This document shows positions 8,806 to 17,504 of a stretch of 64,000 bases of DNA, one piece after another. Position 1 is the stretch's first letter; the number at the start of each line of letters is the position of its first letter. The position numbers and the translations under genes were made by a program. The DNA lies in contig NZ_JAKIHP010000001.1 in NCBI RefSeq assembly GCF_021608265.1, positions 1,054,001 through 1,118,000 of the forward strand, read 5' to 3'. The notes beneath the pieces are model-generated. The model searched no databases, was not told the DNA's origin, and saw nothing but the letters and a program-made list of their open reading frames with translations. Source of the stretch: Flavobacterium wongokense (GTDB lineage Bacteria > Bacteroidota > Bacteroidia > Flavobacteriales > Flavobacteriaceae).

Positions 8806-9831
8806 ATGATTAAAAACGACCTTTTTTTACGAGCCTTAAATAACGAAACCGTAGAACGTCCGCCAGTTTGGATGATGCGACAGGCAGGAAGATATCTGCC
8901 TGAATTCAGGGCTTTGCGCGATAAATATGATTTCTTCACAAGATGCGAAACTCCCGAATTGGCAGCAGAAATTACTGTTCAGCCAATAAGAATTGTTAAG
9001 CCAGATGCAGCAATTTTGTTTTCGGATATCCTGGTTGTGCCACGAGCCATGGGAATCCACGTCGAGCTAAAGGACAATTTGGGGCCAATTATTCCGAACC
9101 CGATTCGCTCGATGGAAGATGTCAATAAAACCTTTGTGCCTGATGTTCACGAAACTCTAGGCTATGTTTTTGATGCGATTAAACTAACCAAGGAAATGTT
9201 GAACGATGAGGTTCCGCTGATTGGTTTTGCAGGTTCACCATGGACGATTTTCTGTTATGCTGTGGAAGGGAAAGGTTCGAAAAGTTTTGACACTGCAAAA
9301 GGATTCTGCTTTTCAAATCCGGTTGCGGCACACACTTTATTACAAAAAATCACCGATACGACTATTCTATATTTAAAGGAAAAAGTGAAAGCGGGCTGTA
9401 ACGCTGTGCAGATTTTTGATTCTTGGGGCGGTATGCTGTCCCCAAAAGATTATCAGGAATTTTCATGGAAATACATCAATCAGATTGTAGATGCATTAGC
9501 CGAAGATACCAAAGTAATCGTATTCGGAAAAGGATGTTGGTTTGCGTTGAACGATATGGCAAAATCTAAAGCATCTGCTCTTGGAGTTGACTGGACCTGT
9601 TCAGCAAGAAATGCGAGGTATTTATCAGGAGGAAGAATCACGTTGCAAGGAAATTTTGACCCGTCAAGATTATTATCGCCAATTCCAACCATCAAAAAAA
9701 TGGTGCACGAAATGATAGATGAATTTGGTAAAGACAATTATATCGTAAACCTTGGCCACGGCATTTTGCCAAACATTCCCGTTGATCACGCCAAGGCATT
9801 TGTTGAAGCTGTCAAAGAATACAAATCGTAA
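8806..9831 (+). CDS. hemE: Uroporphyrinogen decarboxylase
   Basis: The 341-residue enzyme removes four carboxyl groups from uroporphyrinogen III to give coproporphyrinogen III. The N-terminal signature [17 protein letters not shown] is complete, as are [16 protein letters not shown] and the C-terminal [13 protein letters not shown]. Length is standard. It starts two bases after hemD stops, and its TAA shares one base with the ATG of the acetyltransferase, so these genes are almost certainly co-translated. Confidence 0.96.
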   Translation: MIKNDLFLRALNNETVERPPVWMMRQAGRYLPEFRALRDKYDFFTRCETPELAAEITVQPIRIVKPDAAILFSDILVVPRAMGIHVELKDNLGPIIPNPIRSMEDVNKTFVPDVHETLGYVFDAIKLTKEMLNDEVPLIGFAGSPWTIFCYAVEGKGSKSFDTAKGFCFSNPVAAHTLLQKITDTTILYLKEKVKAGCNAVQIFDSWGGMLSPKDYQEFSWKYINQIVDALAEDTKVIVFGKGCWFALNDMAKSKASALGVDWTCSARNARYLSGGRITLQGNFDPSRLLSPIPTIKKMVHEMIDEFGKDNYIVNLGHGILPNIPVDHAKAFVEAVKEYKS

Positions 9832-10376
9832 TGAAATTTGAAAATTGGAAAATAGAATCAATCGCTAACATTCTTCCCGAAGAGTTTTTTAACCTTATCG
9901 GGAAGAACAAAAGCCATATTGAAAAAACCTTTCCGGTTACAGTTTCAAATTGTTTGGACTTGGAAAAAACAAACAAGTTCATTGCAGACAATATCCAAAA
10001 AGAAACCAACAATGATGGTTATTATTTCTATATCAGGAATACGGAAACCCATATTTTGATTGGCTATATCTGCATTAAAAATATCAAGCAAGATATCCGT
10101 AAATGTGAATTGGCCTATTTTATCGATGCCGATTTTGAAGGACGCGGCATCATCTCAAAAGTAGTTTCACAAACTATCGAATTCTGTTTTACCCAATTGC
10201 AGATGAATAAAGTTTTCCTCTGTACCTCAAAAATCAACAAAGGAAGCCAACGTATTGCCCTAAAACATGGCTTTACTGAAGAGGGAATTTTGCGTGAGGA
10301 ATTCAAGAACCACGAAGGAGTTTTAGAAGATGTCGTTTATTTCGGCTTACTGAAATCAGAGTACAATGAAAGATAA
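9831..10376 (+). CDS. GNAT acetyltransferase, RimJ/RimL type
   Basis: This 181-residue protein has the GNAT fold of RimJ/RimL-type N-acetyltransferases: HILIGYICIKNI, ELAYFIDADFEGRGIISKVV (acetyl-CoA loop with GRGI) and SQRIALKHGFTEEGILRE. The substrate is unknown; relatives acetylate ribosomal protein N-termini or small molecules. It is embedded in the haem operon, sharing a base with hemE and overlapping hemF by 11 bases. Its link to haem synthesis, if any, is not evident from sequence. Confidence 0.8.
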   Translation: MKFENWKIESIANILPEEFFNLIGKNKSHIEKTFPVTVSNCLDLEKTNKFIADNIQKETNNDGYYFYIRNTETHILIGYICIKNIKQDIRKCELAYFIDADFEGRGIISKVVSQTIEFCFTQLQMNKVFLCTSKINKGSQRIALKHGFTEEGILREEFKNHEGVLEDVVYFGLLKSEYNER

Positions 10377-11268
10377 ATTCTATCAATACATATTAAAACT
10401 ACAGGACCAAATCACAACCGGGCTTGAAGCAGTTGATGGTGTCGCCAAATTCCGTGAAGACATCTGGCAGCGGCCAGAAGGCGGCGGCGGAAGGACACGC
10501 GTTATTGAAAATGGGAAGGTTATTGAAAAAGGTGGCGTAAACATTTCTGCAGTCCATGGAAAACTTCCTGAAACGATGCAGAAAATGTTCAACGTAGGAG
10601 AAGCCGATTTTTTTGCGTGCGGACTGAGTTTGGTCATTCATCCTAAAAACCCAATGGTGCCTACGGTTCATGCCAACTGGCGTTATTTTGAAATGTATGA
10701 TGATAATGGAAACGTAATCAACTCATGGTTTGGAGGAGGTCAGGATTTGACACCTTATTATCTGTTTGAGGAAGATGCCAAACATTTCCATCAAAGCTGT
10801 AAAACCGCCTGTGACAAGCACAATCCCGAGTTTTATCCGAAATATAAAAAACAATGCGACGGCTATTTCTGGAATGCGCACCGAAACGAAGCACGTGGAA
10901 TAGGCGGATTGTTTTTTGATTATTGCAAACAAACCGACACGATGCAAATGGAAGATTGGTATAACTTTGTAACCGAAGTCGGCAACAGTTTCCTCGAAGC
11001 CTACGTTCCGATTGTTGAAAGAAGAAAGGATTTAGGGTATACCGAAGCACAAAGAAACTGGCAGGAAATCCGTCGTGGCCGTTATGTTGAGTTCAATCTG
11101 GTGCACGACAAAGGAACGCTTTTCGGATTAAAAACCAACGGTCGGATTGAGTCGATTTTGATGAGTCTTCCACCGCATGTGCAGTGGGTTTACGATCATC
11201 ATCCTGAGCCAAATTCGGCAGAGGAAAAATTAATTAAGATATTAATGAACCCAATTGATTGGGTATAA
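10366..11268 (+). CDS. hemF: Oxygen-dependent coproporphyrinogen-III oxidase
   Basis: The 300-residue enzyme decarboxylates coproporphyrinogen III to protoporphyrinogen IX using O2. It carries the family hallmarks GGGGRTRVIENG, HANWRYFEMYDDN, WFGGGQDLTPYYLFEEDA, and GRYVEFNLVHDKGTLFGL near the C-terminus. Length is standard for HemF. The oxygen-dependent type fits an aerobic lifestyle; no hemN is seen here. It overlaps the preceding acetyltransferase by 11 bases and is followed by hemB after 11 bases. Confidence 0.96.
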   Translation: MKDKFYQYILKLQDQITTGLEAVDGVAKFREDIWQRPEGGGGRTRVIENGKVIEKGGVNISAVHGKLPETMQKMFNVGEADFFACGLSLVIHPKNPMVPTVHANWRYFEMYDDNGNVINSWFGGGQDLTPYYLFEEDAKHFHQSCKTACDKHNPEFYPKYKKQCDGYFWNAHRNEARGIGGLFFDYCKQTDTMQMEDWYNFVTEVGNSFLEAYVPIVERRKDLGYTEAQRNWQEIRRGRYVEFNLVHDKGTLFGLKTNGRIESILMSLPPHVQWVYDHHPEPNSAEEKLIKILMNPIDWV

Positions 11269-11279
11269 AATATAAAACT

Positions 11280-12275
11280 ATGTTTCCATTACAAAGAGGC
11301 AGAAGATTAAGAGTAAATGAGAGCATTCGTTCCCTGGTTCGCGAAACAACATTGAGTCCGAGTGACTTTATGTTTCCAATGTTTATTGCTGAAGGCGAAA
11401 ATTACAAATCTGAAATTCCATCAATGCCGGGGATTTTCCGCCGGTCGTTGGATTTGACGGTTGAAGAGGTAAAAGAGATTTATGCTTTGGGAATCCGCGC
11501 AGTGAATATTTATGTAAAGGTTGATGAAAGCTTAAAGGACAACACTGGTAAAGAAGCCTGGAATCCAAATGGATTGATGCAGAATGCCATCAAAGCCATT
11601 AAAAAAGCCTGCCCTGAAATGATTGTAATGCCCGATGTTGCACTCGACCCGTATTCGATTTATGGGCATGACGGAATCATTGAAAACGGCGACATTGCCA
11701 ACGATGCAACCAACGATGCTTTGGTAAAAATGGCTGTTTCACATGCTCAGGCTGGAGCCGATTTTGTCGCACCAAGCGATATGATGGACGGACGTGTTTT
11801 GCGCCTACGCCAAGGTTTGGATGCTGCAGGATTTTCGAATGTGGGAATCATGAGTTATTCGGCAAAATATGCTTCGGCCTTTTACGGACCATTCCGTGAT
11901 GCTTTGGATAGTGCGCCACGTGAAGCCGATGTTGAAGTTCCGAAAGACAAAAAAACCTACCAAATGGATTACGCCAACCGCATCGAGGCCGTTAAGGAAG
12001 CCTTGATGGATGTTGAGGAAGGCGCAGATATGGTAATGGTAAAACCGGGAATCGCATATCTTGATATTGTTCGCGAAGTCAAAAATGCGGTGAATGTTCC
12101 GGTAACGGTTTTCCACGTTTCGGGGGAATATGCGATGATTAAGGCCGCTTCAGAAAGAGGTTGGCTCGACCATGACAAAATCATGATGGAACAATTGATG
12201 TGCATCAAGCGTGCAGGCGCGAGTTTGATTTCGACTTATTTCGCCAAGGAAGCGGCGGTTCTTTTGAATAAGTAA
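11280..12275 (+). CDS. hemB: Delta-aminolevulinic acid dehydratase (porphobilinogen synthase)
   Basis: The enzyme condenses two 5-aminolevulinate molecules into porphobilinogen. From the ATG at 11280 it is 331 residues; a TTG seven codons earlier overlaps hemF and lacks support. Schiff-base lysines are Lys196 (SYSAKYASA) and Lys255 (MVMVKPGIAY). The usual zinc site of three cysteines is replaced: DVALDPYSIYGHDG (119-132) has Ala121, Asp123 and Asp131. This is the zinc-independent, magnesium-type enzyme. It ends the hem part of the operon and is followed four bases later by a cytochrome gene. Confidence 0.95.
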   Translation: MFPLQRGRRLRVNESIRSLVRETTLSPSDFMFPMFIAEGENYKSEIPSMPGIFRRSLDLTVEEVKEIYALGIRAVNIYVKVDESLKDNTGKEAWNPNGLMQNAIKAIKKACPEMIVMPDVALDPYSIYGHDGIIENGDIANDATNDALVKMAVSHAQAGADFVAPSDMMDGRVLRLRQGLDAAGFSNVGIMSYSAKYASAFYGPFRDALDSAPREADVEVPKDKKTYQMDYANRIEAVKEALMDVEEGADMVMVKPGIAYLDIVREVKNAVNVPVTVFHVSGEYAMIKAASERGWLDHDKIMMEQLMCIKRAGASLISTYFAKEAAVLLNK

Positions 12276-12279
12276 AACA

Positions 12280-12693
12280 ATGAAACTGATTTTCAAATTT
12301 GTTTTGGTTTTTATAGTCACCACTACTTTGGTGTCGGCTTATATTTTGTCTAAAAATAAGGAGCAGAAAAACCTCGAACCCAAACCAGTTTATCAACCTT
12401 TTTGTGGCACAAGCATAGGAATGGATCAAAGTGCAGATGCACAAAAAGGAAAGCAAATATTCAATGCCAATTGTGCAGCCTGCCACAAACTTGATGCAGT
12501 TGGAACTGGACCGGTATTGAGAGATATAAGCAGAAAATACCATAAACAACATTTAAACCTTTATGATTATCTTCACGGGAAAAGGAAAAAGCTTGTATTA
12601 AAGGCTTCGGGGAAATTTAGAGGATGTCTTTGCCCTGTTTTTCCTAATCTTACAAAAGAAGATGTCGCTTCGTTGGAAGCTTATACGAAATAA
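12280..12693 (+). CDS. Small c-type cytochrome, membrane anchored
   Basis: A 137-residue protein with one N-terminal membrane helix (residues 4-22) and a haem c site CAACHK (Cys65, Cys68, His69). It is probably a periplasmic electron carrier held in the inner membrane. The place where the distal Met ligand is expected reads GCLCPVFPNL, with Cys in front of the Pro where related proteins have Met; no other Met follows. It is four bases after hemB and may share its transcript, linking haem supply to cytochrome production. Confidence 0.78.
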   Translation: MKLIFKFVLVFIVTTTLVSAYILSKNKEQKNLEPKPVYQPFCGTSIGMDQSADAQKGKQIFNANCAACHKLDAVGTGPVLRDISRKYHKQHLNLYDYLHGKRKKLVLKASGKFRGCLCPVFPNLTKEDVASLEAYTK

Positions 12694-12694
12694 A

Positions 12695-13063
12695 ATGAAA
12701 AAATTACTTTGGGCATTAGTGCCCTTAACTTTAATTTGCTGCCAAAACAAGGAAAACAAAACTGAAGCTCCAGCAGACGAAACTTCAGTAAAAACGTCTG
12801 GAAAGGAATTGTTTGAAGGCGAAGGAAATTGTATTGCCTGCCACAAACCAGATCAAAAAATCATTGGGCCAAGCCTTGAGGAAATAGCCAAAATCTACAA
12901 AGCCAAAAACGCCAGCATCGTTGCATTTCTACAGGAACAAAGCGAACCAATTGTCGATCCGAGCCAGTACGACATCATGAAAACCAATTTCGCTATTACC
13001 AAAAGCATGAGCGATGAAGAATTGAAAGCACTCGAAGATTATATTTATAGCTTTTCAAAATAA
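12695..13063 (+). CDS. c-type cytochrome lipoprotein
   Basis: From the ATG at 12695 this is 122 residues. A lipoprotein signal (MKKLLWALVPLTLICC) is followed by a low-complexity linker and a single cytochrome c domain with CIACHK (Cys46, Cys49, His50). The likely distal ligand is Met95 in YDIMKTNFAITKSMSDEEL. It starts one base after the preceding cytochrome gene stops, so the two are probably co-expressed and may pass electrons to each other or to an oxidase. An upstream start at 12662 would overlap the previous gene and spoil the signal peptide. Confidence 0.82.
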   Translation: MKKLLWALVPLTLICCQNKENKTEAPADETSVKTSGKELFEGEGNCIACHKPDQKIIGPSLEEIAKIYKAKNASIVAFLQEQSEPIVDPSQYDIMKTNFAITKSMSDEELKALEDYIYSFSK

Positions 13064-13082
13064 TATTTGATAACTTTATCAG

Positions 13083-13553
13083 ATGGAAACTGCCTTCATC
13101 CAATCGCCGCTTGGAATCACCAAAATTGTTGGTGATGAGCATGGTATTTCAGTAATATCGGTGCTTAGCGAAGGAGAGATTTCTACTAAAATCCCCAAGA
13201 ATCTTAAAGAATGTGTTTCCCAACTTCGGGAATATTTTGACGGACAGCGTCAGGATTTCGATTTTAAAATGAACCCGCAGGGAACCGATTTTCAACAAAA
13301 GGTTTGGCAGGAATTGCTAAAAATCCCTTTTGGAAAAACCATGTCTTATCTCGATTTGTCTAAAAAGCTGGGCGATGTAAAAGCTATTCGTGCTGTGGCT
13401 TCAGCCAATGGAAGAAATCCACTTTGGATTGTCGTTCCCTGTCATCGCGTTATTGGAACTGATGGCTCCTTAACCGGTTACGCCGGAGGCTTATGGCGAA
13501 AGAAATGGCTGTTGGAACATGAAAGCCCATTCAGGCAGCAATCACTTTTTTAA
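13083..13553 (+). CDS. ogt: Methylated-DNA--protein-cysteine methyltransferase
   Basis: This 156-residue protein repairs O6-alkylguanine by moving the alkyl group to its own cysteine. The active site IVVPCHRVIG is intact with Cys120, preceded by the helix-turn-helix region TMSYLDLSKKLG and the Arg finger AIRAVASANGRNP. Length fits an Ogt-type protein without an Ada regulatory domain. It is 19 bases after the cytochrome gene and may lie at the end of that transcript. Confidence 0.93.
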   Translation: METAFIQSPLGITKIVGDEHGISVISVLSEGEISTKIPKNLKECVSQLREYFDGQRQDFDFKMNPQGTDFQQKVWQELLKIPFGKTMSYLDLSKKLGDVKAIRAVASANGRNPLWIVVPCHRVIGTDGSLTGYAGGLWRKKWLLEHESPFRQQSLF

Positions 13554-13620
13554 TAATTTTCTTTCATATTTCGATTTAATCCATTAATTTTAAGTCGGTA
13601 ATTTCTTAAATTTTTACAAG

Positions 13621-14334
13621 ATGATTGAAAAGATAAACCTCAATAACATTCTCTTTTTCGATATTGAAACAGTTCCTGAAACCGAAAACTTCAGCGAGCT
13701 TGACAATGAAATGAGAGAACTTTGGGAACAAAAGACCCAATACCAAAGACGCGAAGAATTTACGCCCGAAGACTTTTATGATCGCGCAGGAATCTGGGCA
13801 GAATTCGGAAAAATAGTCTGTATTTCTGTGGGCTATTTTGTCAACAAAAGTGACATCCGCAATTTTAGGGTAACTTCCTTTTTTGGTGATGAAAAGAAGA
13901 TTTTAAAGGATTTTTCCAATCTGCTTGACACTCATTTTAATCAGGCACAACACGTGTTGTGTGGGCATAATGCTAAGGAGTTCGACATTCCCTTTATCGC
14001 AAGGCGAATGATTATCAATCAGATTGCCATTCCGGGCAAACTCAATTTATTTGGCAAAAAACCATGGGAAATCCCTCATTTGGATACGTTGGAATTGTGG
14101 AAGTTTGGAGATTACAAACATTTCACTTCCTTAAAATTATTGACCAAAATACTGGGAATTCCATCTCCGAAAGGGGATATTGACGGAAGCCAGGTTGCGC
14201 ATGTTTACTATGTAGAGAAAGACATTGACAGGATCATTACCTATTGTGAAAAGGACGTCATTGCGGTAGCGCAAATTTTCCTGAGGCTCAGACGTGAGGA
14301 TTTATTGATTGATGACGAAATTATACATGTATAA
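13621..14334 (+). CDS. 3'-5' exonuclease of the PolB-like DnaQ superfamily
   Basis: A 237-residue predicted exonuclease without a polymerase domain. The DEDD acidic motifs are visible: ILFFDIETVPE near the start (motif I), CGHNAKEFDIPFIARRM (motif II) and ITYCEKDVIAVAQIF (motif III). It belongs to the stand-alone family related to the PolB proofreading domain. Its role in repair or RNA turnover is not established. It is followed directly by a strong bidirectional terminator. Confidence 0.85.
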   Translation: MIEKINLNNILFFDIETVPETENFSELDNEMRELWEQKTQYQRREEFTPEDFYDRAGIWAEFGKIVCISVGYFVNKSDIRNFRVTSFFGDEKKILKDFSNLLDTHFNQAQHVLCGHNAKEFDIPFIARRMIINQIAIPGKLNLFGKKPWEIPHLDTLELWKFGDYKHFTSLKLLTKILGIPSPKGDIDGSQVAHVYYVEKDIDRIITYCEKDVIAVAQIFLRLRREDLLIDDEIIHV

Positions 14335-14362
14335 AAAAAGCCCCGTTTTGCGGGGCTTTTTT
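14333..14362. terminator. Bidirectional intrinsic terminator
   Basis: A perfect stem GCCCCG/CGGGGC (14340-14345 with 14351-14356) and loop TTTTG are flanked by a run of A on the left and of T on the right. It can end both the exonuclease gene and the convergent subtilase gene. Confidence 0.92.
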
Positions 14363-14367
14363 ATTTT

Positions 14368-17310
14368 TTAGTTTCTTCGTAAAATAATCTTTTTGGTAAC
14401 CGATGCCTGTTCGTTTTCGATATTGACCAAATAAATTCCGTCCTGAAGGTTGTCTATTCCAAAAGAGGTATGAACCTGGTTGGTTTCCTTGGAAAGGATT
14501 TGCCTTCCCTGTAAATCGAATAGTTTTATGGTTGCAGTTTCAGCCAATCCCGGAATGGAAACATTTACGATTCCTTTGGTTGGATTTGGATAAACACTAC
14601 TGTTCAAAAACGGATTAGTAACTACAGACAACGCATTCTCAACGCTACACAAGTTAATGCTGAAGCTATTGATAGTACCACCATCTTCGTTATTGTGGTC
14701 AAAGACCCTAAGCGTCCATTCTCCGTCAGCTGGTAAGGTATTTAACGAACTTAATGGATCAACAGGCATAACCGTTCCTGATACTGCCGGATTCCCGGCA
14801 CAACCTAGAGCAGAACCATCATCATCCATGATACAGTTTATGTTCTGAAAGTCTCCGCAAGGAATATCCAATAAAGTAATGATTGGACTTCCAATGGCAG
14901 CCGGTCCTTGAAGCGTAACGGTTATGTCACCAATCCAGGTATGAGTAATATCCATGCTCACATTTAAATCCCCGATAGTATATCCGCCTGTAACGGTAAC
15001 AGGAACAGTCGCTTCAGAATTTGGGACATCTGCAATAACATTGTTGGAAAAATCATCTGCAACAAAGTCATGGTTACAGGTTAAAGTACCAGTAGCAAAG
15101 GAATAAGTGCTTGCATTTGCAGCAGTTCCATTTCCACAAGAATTAGAAGGGATTACCCTCCAATAGTATCTTGTAGCCTCATTTAATCCATCTAGGCTAT
15201 ATTCATTATCTGTTACAATATCATTTTGCACAAAGCTTGAAAAATCTGGGAATGTAGAAACCTGAACATTATAGGTTTGTGCATTGGGATGTATAGCCCA
15301 GGTCAAATTAGCCGAAGTGGATAATCCGGACTGGCCATTTGTTGGACTCTGCAATGCAATAGGTTGGAAAGTAGCATTGAATATTCTCAAAGATTTATAT
15401 CGGGTTTCAGTATCAGTAGCACTGGTACCTTTAATTCCAACAAAATATTCATTTGGAGCCACATTATTCAGGCCTGAAATTGTCATCGTAACCGTTCCGT
15501 TGGCACTTAAAGAAGCTGGAGCAAATGAAGCCGAAGCTCCGGAAGGTAAATCTACAGCTGAGAATGTCGTTGTTCCGCTGCCGGATTGTGTATAGTTAAA
15601 AGTGTACACCGCATTTTGATTGGCACAAACAGTCAGGTTATCTGAAGTTGAATTAAGGGCAAAAGGCGATGATAAACCGGTGATTACCAAAGAATATTTT
15701 TGGCTTCCGGTAACCAATGTCCCCTTATGGGTTACAGTAATAGTGTATAATCCTGCAGTTGGAGCATCAATTTTTACCTGTTCAACATTATCAACTGAAT
15801 TGTCTCCGGTCCTTGTAGCATCAGCACTTGGGTCATTCCCTAATTTCCAAGGGAAATAGGTAGTTGTATTTTTTGTAATCCTAATATCTAAATCGTTCAC
15901 CAAAGCCGGAGTAGGGTCATTTGCAGGAAGGTTGCCAACATTTGCTTCTCCTGGAACATCGGTCCAGGTAATTGATGCGATAAGCGGAGTAGTTCCACTT
16001 GCGTTTACGTTCATTGTCAAAGCTTGGTGGTTGTTCAGGTTTTCTTCAGAAACCCATGTACTCAAACCATTGTTCGTAAGTGTTTCAACTGCTTTTTTTG
16101 CATTCAATATTCCCCATCCAAAAGAAGGATCAGGTCCGGGATTACCTCCGTCATCTGCGGTGTGGCAAACCAAACCTTTTAAGGTTGCTGAACGCATAAA
16201 GCTGTTGGTCAGATTTTTATAATGTTGTTGTATTAAAACCAAAGTACCGGCAACATTAGGTGAAGCCATCGATGTTCCCGAAGATGCACCGGTTGCAGTA
16301 TTACTGGTGTTGCTCGTTGAAGTCAGATTTTCCCCGTTTCCGGTAATATCCGGTTTTACCCTATGATCATCAGTAGGTCCTTGGCTGCTGAATCCGCTTA
16401 TGTCTACATTGGCAGCGTTTATTGTACCATCAGCGGCAGGATTCACGTCTTCACAACTCGCAACAACCAAATTGTTTTTAGCGGTTTTATTGGACACAAG
16501 CTTGTCAAATCCAAATGCCATTGGCTCTGGATTATCTTCGGTCTGGCCATCATTTCCGGCAGACATTACAGCAAGGAAATAAGGTGCGTTATACGCAATA
16601 TCATCCCAAACAACAGCGTCAGGAGAATAGGAGCCGATAAACCACGAAGGAATCGTTACACCATTGCTTGTAATTGGAACACCATAAGAATGATTGGAAA
16701 TCAACATTCCGTCAACTGCTTCAGAAATTGCTTCAGCATCATCATCATCCCAGTTGAAAGTTCGGGCATTTGCCTGCCAGGCCATTCCTTTTACAGCTGC
16801 AGGTGAACCAGCGGCAACCAAGGTTCCGGCAACGTGTGTTGAGTGAAAAACGGTTGTAGTACCTCCGTCATCAACTACGGTAACCCTTCCGCCAAAGGCA
16901 GTATGCGAAGCTCTTACATTTCCACCATCCCATTCCCTAACGGTCATTCCCTGCCCATTGAGGTTCAGGCCTAGCGAACCACCAGTATTTAAATGATTTG
17001 TCCTTGTTGTTTTTGCGGCATTTACGTTATCGGTTGCATAGTAAATTGGCAGCCCTTCAGGGGAAAGTTTCATTAATTCCGAAATGCTTCCGTCTTCTTT
17101 TTCAGTGTAGATTGGCCAGTTTTTAGCTCTCGCAACGGCAATGGCTTTCTTTTTCTCGGCACGGGCTTTTTCTCTGTAAAAAACCTCTTTTTCTTTTAGC
17201 AGTTTAATATTGTAATTGGCAGTAATTTTTTGGATATCCTTTTTGGATTGCCCAAAAATGGAACAGCATACAAAAAGAATGGAAAACAACAATAAGTATT
17301 TCTTTTTCAT
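14368..17310 (-). CDS. Secreted subtilisin-like protease with P domain and T9SS sorting tail
   Basis: A 980-residue S8 protease. It has an N-terminal signal peptide (to about residue 21), a propeptide, and a catalytic domain with Asp128 (REWDGGNVRAS), His159 (HSTHVAGTL), oxyanion Asn253 (MSAGNDG) and Ser347 (SSGTSMASPNVAGT). A beta-rich domain and an Fn3-like module (PTNGQSGLSTSANLTW) follow, then a proprotein-convertase-like P domain (DITHTWIGDITVTLQGPA). The last 80 or so residues are a type A T9SS tail starting SSVYPNPTKGIVNVS. It should be exported by T9SS to the cell surface or medium to digest proteins. It stands alone in its own transcript. Confidence 0.93.
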   Translation of the reverse strand: MKKKYLLLFSILFVCCSIFGQSKKDIQKITANYNIKLLKEKEVFYREKARAEKKKAIAVARAKNWPIYTEKEDGSISELMKLSPEGLPIYYATDNVNAAKTTRTNHLNTGGSLGLNLNGQGMTVREWDGGNVRASHTAFGGRVTVVDDGGTTTVFHSTHVAGTLVAAGSPAAVKGMAWQANARTFNWDDDDAEAISEAVDGMLISNHSYGVPITSNGVTIPSWFIGSYSPDAVVWDDIAYNAPYFLAVMSAGNDGQTEDNPEPMAFGFDKLVSNKTAKNNLVVASCEDVNPAADGTINAANVDISGFSSQGPTDDHRVKPDITGNGENLTSTSNTSNTATGASSGTSMASPNVAGTLVLIQQHYKNLTNSFMRSATLKGLVCHTADDGGNPGPDPSFGWGILNAKKAVETLTNNGLSTWVSEENLNNHQALTMNVNASGTTPLIASITWTDVPGEANVGNLPANDPTPALVNDLDIRITKNTTTYFPWKLGNDPSADATRTGDNSVDNVEQVKIDAPTAGLYTITVTHKGTLVTGSQKYSLVITGLSSPFALNSTSDNLTVCANQNAVYTFNYTQSGSGTTTFSAVDLPSGASASFAPASLSANGTVTMTISGLNNVAPNEYFVGIKGTSATDTETRYKSLRIFNATFQPIALQSPTNGQSGLSTSANLTWAIHPNAQTYNVQVSTFPDFSSFVQNDIVTDNEYSLDGLNEATRYYWRVIPSNSCGNGTAANASTYSFATGTLTCNHDFVADDFSNNVIADVPNSEATVPVTVTGGYTIGDLNVSMDITHTWIGDITVTLQGPAAIGSPIITLLDIPCGDFQNINCIMDDDGSALGCAGNPAVSGTVMPVDPLSSLNTLPADGEWTLRVFDHNNEDGGTINSFSINLCSVENALSVVTNPFLNSSVYPNPTKGIVNVSIPGLAETATIKLFDLQGRQILSKETNQVHTSFGIDNLQDGIYLVNIENEQASVTKKIILRRN

Positions 17311-17348
17311 AATTTTATAGAAATGGGTTGTGGTTAATAAAAGTTAGC

Positions 17349-17381
17349 AAATATATATAAACGCTAAAAAAATTATCAATT
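17349..17381 (-). promoter_or_regulatory. Predicted promoter of the subtilase gene
   Basis: On the minus strand a TTG (plus positions 17379-17381) and the -7 element TATATTTG (17349-17356) are spaced 22 bases apart, about 40 bases before the start codon. The rest of 17311-17504 is AT-rich with nothing else recognised. Confidence 0.45.
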
Positions 17382-17504
17382 TTATTGCCAAATAATCATT
17401 AAAATTCACTTAATGTTTACTACTTCACAGCGGCTGTAGATAAAAATCGGATTTAATTGTTTAATTGAAAATCGATAAATGTTATATTTACCAAAAAACA
17501 ACCC

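Noticed and set aside
11259..11279. TTG start for hemB seven codons upstream
   Set aside because: It overlaps the end of hemF and gives no better ribosome site; the ATG at 11280 matches the normal HemB N-terminus.
15284..16806. Several plus-strand open frames of 79-147 codons opposite the subtilase
   Set aside because: They are antisense to a gene with a complete catalytic triad and domain order, have no recognisable protein features, and overlap each other in different frames.
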